Below are positions 21,440 through 32,982 of a stretch of 64,000 nucleotides of DNA, piece by piece. The notes beneath the pieces were generated by a model, which had not been told where the DNA came from, made no database searches, and saw only the letters and a program-made list of their open reading frames with translations. This DNA comes from Lunularia cruciata (taxonomy: Eukaryota; Streptophyta; Marchantiopsida; Lunulariales; Lunulariaceae). The stretch lies in NCBI GenBank assembly GCA_948567375.1, contig OX419760.1, positions 3,038,001 through 3,102,000 on the forward strand, given 5' to 3'. The translations under genes and the position numbers were made by a program. Each line of letters starts with the position of its first letter. Within the stretch, counting starts at the first letter, position 1.

Positions 21440-23470
21440 TCCTCGGCTTGGCATTTTCTTCCAAGTCTGAGGAAGAGCTTGATGAGGTGGATGATTTGTT
21501 TGAAGAAAAGGAGGTACTACAAGATGCTCTTGTTCTCACTTTTTTGCCTTTTTGATTCTCCTAATTTCTTTGGTTGCTGACCAAATGAGAGTGGGCCACC
21601 TCATAGTATGCAACATGTTTGAGTACTTTGTCTAGGGAGTTTACATTCCTCTCCTTGGCAAAAATCTCAATTTACGATGACAGTCCGCCAAGGAACTAGG
21701 TGATAGCTTGGGCACCCTAAAACTCCCCCATATTGTTTTAGCACTCAATTCAATAACACCATGAATGTAATACTCTGAGGATAAGAGAAGAGAGAGAAAC
21801 ACAAATTACACACTCAACATTTGGTGCCCCAAAGGAGCACCTTCACTTTATTATATAGACAAAGAGGATCTACTCCAAGGAAGCTCCACCATAGGATTAG
21901 GCACACAGATAGGTGACATGTCAACAAGCTCTACCCTTGGATTATTTACTTGGATGGGTGACATGTTGGTCTAGGTCCTATCTGGTTGGTCAAAAAAGCT
22001 TGGACCGGAGGGAATCTTTTAGGGAATCTTCCTGTAGGAGTCTTAGAATCATGTGAGTAAGGTACCATTGGAAAGCTCTCAATGAGACAAATCAGGGGGA
22101 GGGAAGGCCAGCCTTGTCTCTTTTGGGGGGGGGGGATTTGCATATTTTCAAGGCCTAATTCATCCGTTTAGGCCTCTGAAATTGCCTTCAAAGATTTAGG
22201 CATATGTCGGTTCCTACTCTATTAATAGAAGTCCACTTTTGGTGATACTTCTTTCTGATCTGTTTAGTCCATCATGTGTAACATCCTTCCAAATGTTACA
22301 AAACCAATTCTCACCTTTAAATCATTTGTCTAGCGATTGGTTCTAAGGTTCTCAAGTCTATTTTGGTTTTTGCTCTATTAGTAGAGGTACTCTTTTGGTG
22401 ATACTTCTATCTAAACTATTTTGACCATCATGTATAACATCATTCTAGATGTTACCAAACCAAATTTCACATCTAGATCATATGGCTAGCTCTTGGTATT
22501 ACAATGAACCACTTAGAATAGTCTCTCAACTTCTCATTCTTCCCATGATCCAAATTATTGAGTGTGGCAAAGACACTTGTATCATAATCAACTTCTCAGA
22601 ATCCTTCTATGAATTTGACCCAAAGTCCCACCTAAATAGTTGGCTTGAACTCTTTTTGAGTAACATGGTATACCAACTCTGAGCTTTCTTTTAGAGCAAA
22701 CTCAAGAAAATTTGCAATCTTTCTACGAAGCCGTGTTCCTTATTGGCAAAGGAAATCACTTCAAACTCCTGAATGAATTCATCAAGTTCTTCATCACGTT
22801 CAGTCCACTTATAATTTTGGTAGGCTTGCCTTGTAATTGTCATGTTTATAGGTTGCTAAGATACCAAACTTGCTTGATCCAAGTCATTTGAAGGTGAATG
22901 TACTTTGCATTCAGGCCAAGGGTCCCAAAGTACCAAATTCAACATTGGATTGTTGATAAGAGGTAGTTCATCTTTGACTTGAGATTGAGGAAGAGGGTCA
23001 ATATCATCAAATTTCTCTATAAGATCCCAACAAACCAATCAAGGAATCATATGTAAGATGTATTGGCACTCTTCTTTTGTCAAGATTCATGATATCTTCT
23101 TGTGGATTAGTTCTTTCAAATAACCAGCTCCCTTCACAACTTTGGGAGAAGTTTGTGTATTGTGTCTTGATGGATATGTTTGTCCAATTGCATCCTTCTT
23201 TCATTTAGGATTAGGTGGTGTAAATTAATCTCACCACTTGACTTCTTGTTTCTTCTATTCAAGTTGTCTCAAGGCTTCTTGCATGTTGTGAAGAAGTTGT
23301 AGGGCCAACACCTCCTTCTCTAATTCTTTAGTAGTGAGTTGGCTCTTCTGGCTTTCTTCTTCTTCACATTGTGAATTTTGTCTACGGACCCTCTCCTCCT
23401 ATTGTTTTCTAGGCATAGACATTCATATTCAATGGACAATCGGCTTACAAAGCCTCTTTTCATTCTTCAA
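21440..23470 (-). pseudogene. Degraded gag of the long-LTR retrotransposon
   Basis: On the minus strand, downstream of the LTR ending at 23511, a broken gag frame begins near 23415 with a basic MPRKQ-like start. A Glu/Gln-rich helical segment follows, then a stretch resembling ELDEFIQEFEVISFANKEHG and LSLLKKKAQSWY, which is typical Gag capsid sequence. A gypsy-B solo LTR interrupts it at 21766-22503. Many stops and shifts make it nonfunctional. Pol is not found before 21430, so the element is truncated there. Confidence 0.6.
21766..22503 (-). mobile_element. Solo LTR of gypsy-B with perfect target duplication
   Basis: The insert is TGTAATACTCTG...GGTATTACA on the plus strand, 738 bp, flanked by ATGAA at 21761-21765 and 22504-22508. 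It is very similar to the 8939-9699 LTR and has two fewer copies of its internal 12-bp unit. An 11-G homopolymer lies at 22125-22135. It sits inside the gag of the long-LTR element, so it is younger than that element. Confidence 0.92.
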
Positions 23471-23510
23471 CTCCCAAGGTTTGTATCCCTAGCAGTAGCA
23501 CCAAAAATCA

Positions 23511-26500
23511 TGTGATAACCCAACAAGTATCACCTTTGCAACAATGGGTAAATAATTGTTTGCTCCCATAGAGATACTAGTCAAGATTGGTCAAATACAA
23601 AGTAAAAGGTAACAATTCAGTTCTTCTTGATTTTGTCTTTAATCTCTTGGGTAGAAACCACACCCAAAAGAGAGTAACAAGCACTCAATATCAACTCTTG
23701 TCATAATTACAAGTCACTAAAAATCACAATTCTTCAAACTCTTTCCAATTCAATCTTGATTGTGATGATTTAGTTGACTCAAAGAAAACTACTACACCAC
23801 AAAGTGACTTCACCTTGGAATTTCATTCCACATCTCCATTGAAGGTACAACTTCCTCAATCAAAGTGACTTTGCATCAGTCTAGTACTTGCAATCATAAA
23901 CGTCAAATAATAACAACACTATAGTTCTCAAAGATCCATCAAAACATTGCTTTGATTGCTATCCACTCAAGATCAAACATACTAAATGGAAATCAAAGCT
24001 ACAAAATCCAACATCTAACACACTCACTACAATACAAATTTCTCCACACACTCACAATCAAATACAAAAGACTCACATTTAAAATTAGCAAAAACAACGA
24101 GCATTGTGTGTCAGCACTTTGCTCTACTCAACTTCAATATTAAATACATATACTATGAATGATTGTTTTAAATATGTAGATCACTCAATAGTTAGAGAAT
24201 TGCCTAAAATACTTCCTACAAATCTTTAGATCCAAAGCATCATTCTACCACTTCAAATCTGAAATTGGTTACTCCTAATCCAATCTGAGTACTACTTCAA
24301 CTTTGGCTTCTTGATCCAAATTACCCACAAGTGTCTCTTGCACTTCAAGTTCATCAACTATTTCTACATCTTCTTTTACTACTATCATATCTTTAGTTTG
24401 AACTAAAACTCAAGTCATAATGATACTAACTACTTCTTCCTTCTCTAACCTAATTGATTCAGATGACTCAAGTAACTCATTCAAAGTCACTTGCACTTCA
24501 ATCTCAACTAATTTTGATTGGGTCATTGTACCTTTTCTCAAAAATCCTAGTGAGGTTATCTATATCACTTCTTACTAAATCTAAGCTAACACATACATTA
24601 TTACCTACCTCTATCATCTTCCTATCTACTATATCCCTAAAGCAAATTAACAAAGTATTTAGGTTGGTGTACTGTCCTTTGCCCTACATTTATAGGTCTC
24701 TTGCCCTAATAACTTCAACTTGTGCAAGTAGGATTCCTCCAATTTTTCCTTGGTCATAGGATTGAGTACTACCTTCAATTGTGTAACAATCTTACTTTCT
24801 ATACCCAAATCACTCTTCTTTGAGTGTGATTTGCCTCAAGTCACCTCTTCCTCCAACTTCTTACAAAGTACCTACAACTCCTCAACATACTTCACCTCTA
24901 ACTTCCTACACTCTTCGTTTTAGTGAACAACCTAAGCTTGAGCAATCTTAACTAAGTCTTGCAACCATTGTTCTTCTTGCACTCCATTGGCTAATTCTTG
25001 TTGCCAAGCCCAATCTTTGTCTGTAATAACTTGCTTGAGTTCACCTAAAGCTTGTTCATGCATCTTGAGTTGCTCTTTACAATGATTCAATTCAACTTAG
25101 CCATGCTCAAAGAACTTCTTATATTTCTTGAGCTCCTCCTTCTGCTCTCTCCATTCCTCCTTCTAGTGCTCTAGATAGCCACCATGTTGCTTGAAGCTCC
25201 CCTATAGATCATCAAGGCAATGTTGATGAATTTTTGCATCTACCCAAAGTACTTTGGCTTCCTCCTTGCTCTTTGACAACCTTACCTTCAACTGCAAGGT
25301 CCCTTCTTTGAGCATTGTTCACCAATTGAAGCTCATTCTTTACTTCTTGATACTCCTTCTTTTGCTATAACATCCACTCTTGCAAATACACTAACAACAA
25401 ATAAACTACACTTAATAGATAATTCATTCCTTGGAACGTGTCTTTGTCCTTGTCTCCTTTATCTTTTGCAACTATCACTAGCACTCCAACCTAAAGTCTT
25501 GATCTTCTCACCTTTAGGCTGACATCCTTTGAGCTCTCCTCTCCTTTGACCTTAAGTTCACTTGGTCTAACTTGGGCAGCTTTGACAGGTCTTTGAAATC
25601 AGGCTCTCTTCTAGAACATCATCTAAAATTTATCCTCCTCCAAAATATCTTGCTTTGGCAAATCTATGCAAGGGTTGTTGCTTCCTTCCATGCGGTCAAT
25701 CTTTTCATGGAACTCATGATCCAAACCTTCTTCATCCTCCTCTTCCATTGGCTGCTCTACCTCAAGTTCACCCTCACTTCCATTGGTTGACTCCTTACCC
25801 TTTTTTGACAACACAATGTCCTCGGGTTGGTTTCTCTTCTTTGATCAAAGGATTGGTACTATCATCATCTTCTCCCTACTAATCCTAGCAAAGTTTTGGT
25901 CATTCTTTCACAGTACCAAGTACCATTCCTTGTCCTCATCCACATCCCAATGCAAGTCTGGGTGAAGATGAGACACCATCTGTCTTCTCTCCTCAAGGCT
26001 AAAAAAATTCAATATAAGAAACCAATAAAACCCAATACAAATGGGTTGCAAAAGGCATAAAGTAGTGAGACGACCAATCATTTCTCCAATTCCAAATCAT
26101 TTGCCTTATCCTCAAATAGAAATACCTCACTTAGTTCACACTCTCTCCTACAAACATGAGGTGGAAGAAGACTGCTTGCTACTTCATCCCATATGTAGGC
26201 TGATCTGGCTTCATCATTGCCATCATAGTCTTGATAATGCTTTGCCTCATTGGGTCTACATATGTATCTACCTTGTAGTCATTCTTCTTTTGAGGTTGGT
26301 TGAAGAAAGCCTTTAGTTCCTCTATTTCTTTTGAAGAATTGCACTAGCAATCAAAGGCAATTCCAATGTGCTCTCTTGCCCCTCTCTCCAATACTAATCT
26401 CTAGTATGCTTGGGTCCAACAAGCATGATTTCCTTCCTTACCTTTCTCAATCAAACCATCCTCACAATTATTGGCTACAATCTTAGTCATGAAAACTAGA

Positions 26501-27170
26501 AAATTGACATTCTAATTCCATGCTAAGAAGGTAACCTGGCTAAAGACTTTGAATCTTGCAACCATATCAACTCTCTTGATCATAGAGTTTTAGACAAAGA
26601 TACCCAAAACTAATTTCCCACCCTTCAATGATATCATGCTCTTCTCTACACTTGGCTTCTTGCACAAGAATCCTACGATTCTCATATCAATTCTAACCCA
26701 AGTTTTGAAATTGCACAAAAGGACATAGTAATCACTCAACATTACAAATTCTTGTTGGCAAAGTCTTGATTTTATAGTCAATTAATTCACCATCATTCTT
26801 TTAGTCAAACTTTGATCAAGAATCACATCTTCTACATGCCTTGCTCCTGTCACTTTCAAATTTATCCTCACACAAAGTAGCCATTTGCAAGGGTACTTTC
26901 TTGGTTGGTATGGCTTGGGTGAAGGTTTTTCAAGATACTTGGATTAGGTTACTCGTTCCAATGCAAAGGGTCCTTAAATTGGGTCTTCCGTCCTTCCAAG
27001 TCCAATCTGAGTCTTCATCTCCTCCAATCCAAAGTCTACTTCCTTAAGTTAGATTGGACTTCTTACTTTGGCTCCAAAACACTTCTCTTCTCCTCATCTA
27101 TCTTCCTCTTTGTACTTTAAAATACACTTTTAGTCCTAAAAACAAAAAACCAAAAAATATGGGCATCACA
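23511..27170 (-). mobile_element. 3.66-kb LTR of an Athila/Tat-like retrotransposon
   Basis: On the minus strand the LTR starts TGTGATGCCC (27170) and ends GGTTATCACA (23511), giving a 6-bp terminal inverted repeat TGTGAT/ATCACA. At the right edge, homology to the old gypsy-1 reverse transcriptase stops exactly at 27171. At the left edge comes a primer-binding-site-like TTGGTGCTACTGCTAGGGA and then gag. A second copy of the same end starts at 63122, joined to unrelated sequence, which confirms it as an LTR end. The primer site resembles the Athila/Tat type after CpG decay; lineage is inferred. Confidence 0.7.
24250..27060 (-). pseudogene. Degraded long ORF inside the LTR: unrecognised protein with acidic and coiled-coil parts
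   Basis: Reading the minus strand, protein-like sequence can be followed for about 2.8 kb across many stops and shifts. Near 27040 is GGDEDSDWTWKDGRPNLRTL. A middle region with KMMAMMKPDQPTYG-like sequence lies near 26200. A strongly acidic stretch (ELEVEQPMEEEDEEGL) is near 25760. A long Lys/Glu/Gln-rich coiled coil (EEWREQKEELKKYKKF, KLEVKYVEELQVLCKKLEEE) spans about 25420-24780. The C-terminal tail VGNLDQEAKVEV near 24300 recurs in the copy at the right edge of the window. I do not recognise the family. It has the same sense as the LTR and lies wholly inside it. Confidence 0.5.
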
Positions 27171-27700
27171 AACACACTTGGACTTCTTGTAGTAGAATTT
27201 CCTTTGTCATGATCGTCTCAAGACTTATGGGATGTTGTTCTTTTATTTTGCTTCCATCTTTCTATAAATCCAAATGTCATCCAAGAACACTAGCATGTAC
27301 CAATATAATAGCCCATTTAACACCCAATGCATTTGATCCATGAAGACTATTGGAGCATTAATGAGCAAAAAAGGTAAAACTCTCCATTCAAAATGCACAT
27401 ACCATGCAAAAAAGGTAATCTTTTGCATATTTTCTCCATCAATTGGAATCTACCAATAATTACTTTAAAGATACAAAATTGGAGAAGTATTGTCTTCTAC
27501 TTAATTGATCACACAAGTCATCAATTTGAGGTAAGGGATATGCATTATTCATAATTTGTTTATTGAGACCTTAGTAGTTATACAAAAGCAAAGTCCTTAA
27601 TCCTTCTTTGGTACAAATAGTACTAATGCTCCCCGAAGGAATGTATTATGTTGTATGAAATTCTTCTCCAACAATGTGATCTTGTTCAAAAAGTTAAGCC
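27171..27700 (-). pseudogene. Reverse transcriptase remnant of an old gypsy-1 relative
   Basis: Minus-strand translation gives [41 protein letters not shown] and VFLDDIWIYRK. These align in order with gypsy-1 residues around 17790-18290. Several stops and shifts are present. Homology ends at 27171, where the 3.66-kb LTR begins. Gag and protease are missing between this segment and the leader at 27760-27826. Confidence 0.88.
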
Positions 27701-27759
27701 TAAAATGTAAAATATTTACCTAAGTGAAATGTCACTTTGGTAGTACATGGACACAAAAA

Positions 27760-28312
27760 TCCTAATAGTTTAGGGAAAATAAATTTGGTAATCTATAGAT
27801 TCCATCCATTCCATTCTTGCTCTATTACAAATGTAAAAGACCAAAGAAAGAAATAAGAAAATAGAAGTTTAGAGTGGAAGATCACATTAGAACTCTCACG
27901 TGAGTGAAAATCCAAATGCCTAGCATGAGCTTGGGTTTTGGTAATTATAGTGAAGAAATATAAGGTTTTTGAGAACCTTCCTTCTCAAAGCCGCCTTCTT
28001 TGCATGCAAGCTAAGTTAACCAAGAAGCATCTAAGGAAGATTTCTTTTAGTAGCGGTATACTTGGAGAGCAAGCTAAGCTAGCCAAGAAGCTTCCTTCTA
28101 AAAGCCATCTAATTGGTGTGTAAGCTAAGCTAGTTATTAACTTGGTACACAAGTTACCCAATCCTTGAAAGGTACATAGATGCTTCTCACCAAGAAGTTT
28201 CTTAGGTGCTTATACAAAATTATACCAAGATACTTTCAAGATGCTTCTAGAACATTCTTAGAATTCCTAACTCATTAGTCTTTGCTATCTCCATAGTACT
28301 ACAATAGCTCTT
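27760..28312 (-). mobile_element. LTR and leader of the old gypsy-1 relative
   Basis: On the minus strand the LTR starts TGTAGTACTATGGAGATAGC near 28312 and ends GGTCTTTTACA near 27830. The decayed primer-binding site (TTTGTAATAGAGCAAGAATGG) and leader then follow. This matches the gypsy-1 order LTR, primer site, leader. The LTR keeps a perfect heat-shock element at 28245-28257 (TTCtaGAAcaTTC on the plus strand). Sequence divergence from gypsy-1 is large. Confidence 0.8.
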
Positions 28313-30900
28313 TGCTTAATATCTTATACCAAAATTATACAACCTATGCCTTAGTAACTCCACTAAGTAAACCTGATCAACCATCCTATGTGAGTATATG
28401 CCTTGTGTTAGCTCTCTCCAACATTTTGTTGGAACTCCTATAAGCTCTTTAGCTTGTCAATCTGCACTTCATAGTAGTTTTTCCTCAAGAACTAGAAGAA
28501 CTCCTTTATTGGTTAAACCACATGCAACAATGGTATTGTCACTTGTAATAGCACCATCTCTAACTAGTGCACCACCATCTCATGGGTATTGCCTATTGAC
28601 CTCTAGAAACAAAGCTTGAGGTGATGAAATTGTAGTGTGGAGATCAATATTATTTCAACATGTGGATCTATTTCAAGTGTGCTTGCTTGAACTCATTGTA
28701 GTCATCCATAAACACACCCTTTAAGTGTTGGAACAATCCTTTCCTTGCCGTGAAAGGTGTGAACAAAGTTGGGTTCTATATTTGCTTTAGATTACATCAA
28801 CTATCAATATCTTGGATGAAATCATACAAATCAATGATACACATTGTACAAGAGTAGTGCTTGGAGCCTTTGGAGATCCCATAAATCTTATCCATGTCTA
28901 ACAACAACGGTATGGACACATAAAGTGAAATCTCAATTGGGTCAACTCCAATATCAAACTTAGAACTAGCATCAATCTTTTCTCTCACTAAGGCTTGAGA
29001 TATTGGTTGTTATCATATGCCACTCTACATGGACCTATTGCATATTGTCAAAAAATCCATGCTAGAATCCTTAGAGAACTCCATTATGACATTGCATCCC
29101 AAACACGACAACCTTAATCATTGAGTGCCATCACTAATTAGTAACCCTAACAACCAAACACCACCTACTAGTATCACTTAAGTACATCTAACCGTGATAA
29201 CTATACACAAGGAAAGGACAACCTATAATCTACCATCACAATATGTATTCTCATGGTCTGCAAGTCATCACTTTGTGCCTCATTGAAGAGAAACATAAGT
29301 AGTGTAATTGGTCATGACTCTAGCCTCACTATTAAGAGTACACTAGAGCACCAATGCTCCAAATATTAGGGTGCACCAAAAAGACATAGTGTACAAACAA
29401 GAAATAAAGAATGGAAGGGATCCAATCACAAGAAGCCTACATGATAAATTTCCAACTCACAAAAATCCACATGGATTGACTCCACTACCATTTGGCATTT
29501 TAACATAATCAAAACATCTATCTACTTCTACCTTGCTAAGATCACAAAGGATGACATCAAATGTCCTTTTCTAATTAAATGTAAACTTGTATAGGTAGGA
29601 GTACACCAATCTCTCAGACAACAAGAAAGTGTGGACTAGTTTGCTAAGGAGCTAGTTCAAGAACCAAAGGTTTAGTATTCAAATCCTATTGTTATGCACA
29701 ATATTTATGGGTGGTCTGATTTTGACAAACTACTCTGTAAAATTGACTAACTTGGCTAGTCTCATGCTTGCAAGTTTGCTTTGTAGGCCTTTGTAGTCTC
29801 TCGAGCCCACAACCACATGCCTAGAAGCCTCAAAATGCCAAAATGAGTCAAATGAACCATTTTTTGCCACTTTGAACCCTCTCCAAGTGTGGTCTATCTC
29901 CACTAACTTTCACCCTATCTCAAGAATTCTAAAAGGTGTGTGCTCCTAAATCGGGCCAATCCAACCACTAGACCTTCTTATCTGTCAAAATCCGTACTCC
30001 AATTTGTCCAATTTGGTTGATTTGTATCCTTAAATCCTTAATTTGGGAAGATGAATTCACAAATCTAACTTCAATTTTGGTTTTGGCTCTAATTTGTAAG
30101 TACCACTCACCAATTTGACTGTCCAACTCTCAAATTAAGTCTACAATCAATAAAATTGGACATCTGTTACCTCAATTTCATGAAATTTGTGTAACACTTC
30201 CACATACAATGCAACTAACTAACAAATCTACAACAAACTCAAGAGCATTTAGACACAACATCACTCAATTATTCAACTATCAAACAAAATAGAGCAACAC
30301 AATAGAAAGTACAATCTATCACATCTGGTTTATAGATATCACAAATTACTACACTCAGTTTCTCCTCTCAATTCTTCTAGGTAACTTGGAAAAAATATTT
30401 TAATCTCTATACACTCTACCAATGAGCATTGATTATATTCATGGAGCAAAACTCACTCATAGAGAATCTAAGTTGCACTCACAAGCTCTATCTACATAAG
30501 CCAAGAGATCTACAACTCAACACAAAAGAAATGAACTCCTTGGAGTTCTACTTCAAAATATACCCTTCCTGGGAGGCTAGTGAATTTAATCTTATTGAAC
30601 GAATCTGACCATTGATGATGCAAATAGTAGTTTTGTTGTCCAATAAGAAATTGTATTTATAATTCTATTAATTCTGTCCAATAATCTATTAGTCTACACT
30701 AATATAAAAATAGTCCTTACATCTTACAAAACTAGATTCTGCATTACAAATATCATAAACAAACATGAGTATTAGTCTTATGTGAACCATGACATATTTC
30801 GATCTATGACAGCATTTGGAAATGGCATAAGAAATAAGTTTTAAGGTTTAGTTGAAGACTTGATGCCGGAAGTCAACACGCATATTATCAAACTTCAATA
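28313..30900. repeat. Repeat-derived DNA without a recognised gene
   Basis: The part at about 29230-29980 is homologous to about 56450-57010, with shared blocks such as CACCAATCTCT...GACAACAAG. A tRNA-like B-box, GTATTCAAATCC, lies near 29675. The rest is AT-rich with short open frames and no recognised domain. Confidence 0.55.
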
Positions 30901-31737
30901 ATAGGAATGGCTCAGTTCATAATGGAGACTTATCATACCCAAGCTTACATGCCTATTGAAATCCACAGAGTTTATTCAGAGTACACTAATTTACCGCTTG
31001 TACTTGACTCCATCCGGCCTTGCATGGCAGGTCACCATTCTCTGAGAAACGGCAGAGGGAGCAATCTGCCAGATCACAGATCCGTGCAAAGGTAAATAAT
31101 TGTACGGTGAGAGCAGCTACAACACGCGCAGTCTGAAGGATTGACCCGAGAAGTTAATGTCTCCGTTGTTCATGACAGTATGAATAGTTGATTTGAACTA
31201 CAGATACAAACTTCGAATCGTACGCGACATCCTTACTTGTCTGGATATTTTGACCGCCAATCTCTCGATCGCATAGCCAATCTCTACAGCAAGTGTGATT
31301 GTTCCGTTATTCCTGGTTGACAATGATATGTAACCATGAAACCTTGCAAGAATTAGCAATATTCGTCTGCAGATGTTCAATTTAGCAGACAAAGTAATGA
31401 CAGAAACACTTTAAACAGATCTAGAACCAACGAATACGCTTCAGAGTTTTACAACAGAATTTAAAGAGAACGTTCATGAAAAGAATCGGGGACCGTGGAG
31501 AACACAGGCGCTGGAAAAAAAGAGAATGTATTCCAGTCTCATATATATGGCACTAGGAGTCATTTGCTCAATCTAATAATACGCAGATTTCTTTTTTTAT
31601 TTACCGATGTTCATTTGCTTGGCCTAAAGATAAGTATGCGTTTGTTTTATGGCTGAATCGCCGCCTCAAATATCTCGAACAATGCCTCAATCAACTCTCG
31701 ACAATGTAAAAGCCCAGCTCCTACATTACTATGCCTA

Positions 31738-32982
31738 TCAGTGCAGTAATCTTCTAAGAAAGCTGCGAGTGTCAGCAATCGCCGTTATTCCGGGAGAATC
31801 TGTCATATCAGCAGCTGGAGGAGCGATGCCAGACTCTCCCTTCCCTTGGGTTAACCATGCAACGCCTGGTACATCTTCGTATACATATCCAAAAGCAGTC
31901 ATGTCCAGCGCGTCCCTCGCTTTCATCCTCCTCAGAACAATATTCTCATCGTAGAAAAGGAACTCAGCATCTAAGAAATCAGTGTCCGTAGGATATGAGT
32001 TGTTTGGAGAAAGATTGTGCCAGACATCCCATAATCTATCTATGTTTTCATGATGGGGATAAAATAACGGATCCCCTGCAGCGGTCGAAAAGTCATCCAT
32101 ATCTACTCCGACCCACTTGTGGAGAGCTCCGTGAGCGGCGACCTCCAAGGTTCCAGCTCCAACATATGGCGTTACCCTTGGGTATCCAGCTCTATATGTT
32201 CTACCTGAGAAACCTACCGTCCAATTATTCAGTGTGATCATACTCCAGCGCATGACTTCCAAATTTCTGGCCCTGGTTACCTCTTTACTAAATCCTCCGG
32301 GAAGCTTTGAAGGATTCCAAGCATCCACCCATAAATCTGCAACCAAATCAGGATCATGACTCCTGTTGTGCCGCATGTGATGATAGGTTGACTTGGTTGG
32401 ATCATTATACATTTGAGGTAGAAGATCACCAGGTTTTTTGCAGCCACCCTCACCAGCATTATCCCAGTTCCAGAAGTGGAGCGTGAACGTGGGATCGTCG
32501 AGCAAAGTTTGGAGAATACGCTCGTGAAAGTAGAGGAAGAATCGGTGAAAAGGATAGAAGAGCCAGCCAAAGTGGATATCGAGTCCAACGCCTTGATAGG
32601 TGTATGCACCGGTAGAGTGCGCACAGTGAGTCATCCGATGTTGTTCCAAATTTCGAGGGTCGTCAACCGGCAGAGCACGCATCAGCTCATAACCTCTCCT
32701 TAGCTTGGTGACATAAATCTCGAGCTCCTCTCCTTCTAGACATTGTACAGCTTTTCTAACTCTGAGGGGCTGCGACAAGTTTCGGACGGGTTTAAACTCG
32801 ACAATTGGCCCTTTGGGCATAGGAGGACAACAATGCGTCAGGGGTCCGTCGTCTCCAAGTCCTACTCTACCAGGTCTACATCCCTCGAAAGTAATTTTCA
32901 CAGGTGCTCCCTGAACCCAAGACGAGAATGCGATAGCGAGGAGAAGGCAAACCCATGTGATTCTACTGGACAATCTGTCCAT
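31738..32982 (-). CDS. PPO: Polyphenol oxidase, secreted type, single exon, lacking the C-terminal KFDV domain
   Basis: A type-3 copper enzyme that oxidises o-diphenols to quinones. ATG at 32982-32980 opens 414 residues. Residues 1-25 form a signal peptide (hydrophobic VCLLLAIAF, then VQGA), so the secretory pathway is likely. The Cys35/Cys51/Cys52 disulfide pattern is followed by CuA ligands His119, His137 and His146 and CuB ligands His284, His288 and His311. Glu280 and the gate Phe298 are present. The Cys that normally forms the thioether bond to the second CuA His is Ser123 (HCAHS instead of HCAYC). The DWL domain is present with DFL in place of DWL, followed by FLFYDEN and the YVY motif at 366-368. 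The frame then ends 46 residues later, without the usual KFDV domain. Residue 285, after the first CuB His, is Gly. Intact frame; activity is not guaranteed. Confidence 0.93.
   Translation of the reverse strand: MDRLSSRITWVCLLLAIAFSSWVQGAPVKITFEGCRPGRVGLGDDGPLTHCCPPMPKGPIVEFKPVRNLSQPLRVRKAVQCLEGEELEIYVTKLRRGYELMRALPVDDPRNLEQHRMTHCAHSTGAYTYQGVGLDIHFGWLFYPFHRFFLYFHERILQTLLDDPTFTLHFWNWDNAGEGGCKKPGDLLPQMYNDPTKSTYHHMRHNRSHDPDLVADLWVDAWNPSKLPGGFSKEVTRARNLEVMRWSMITLNNWTVGFSGRTYRAGYPRVTPYVGAGTLEVAAHGALHKWVGVDMDDFSTAAGDPLFYPHHENIDRLWDVWHNLSPNNSYPTDTDFLDAEFLFYDENIVLRRMKARDALDMTAFGYVYEDVPGVAWLTQGKGESGIAPPAADMTDSPGITAIADTRSFLRRLLH

Noticed and set aside
32277-32703. Additional open frames within the polyphenol oxidase region
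   Set aside because: Shadow frames of the oxidase coding sequence.
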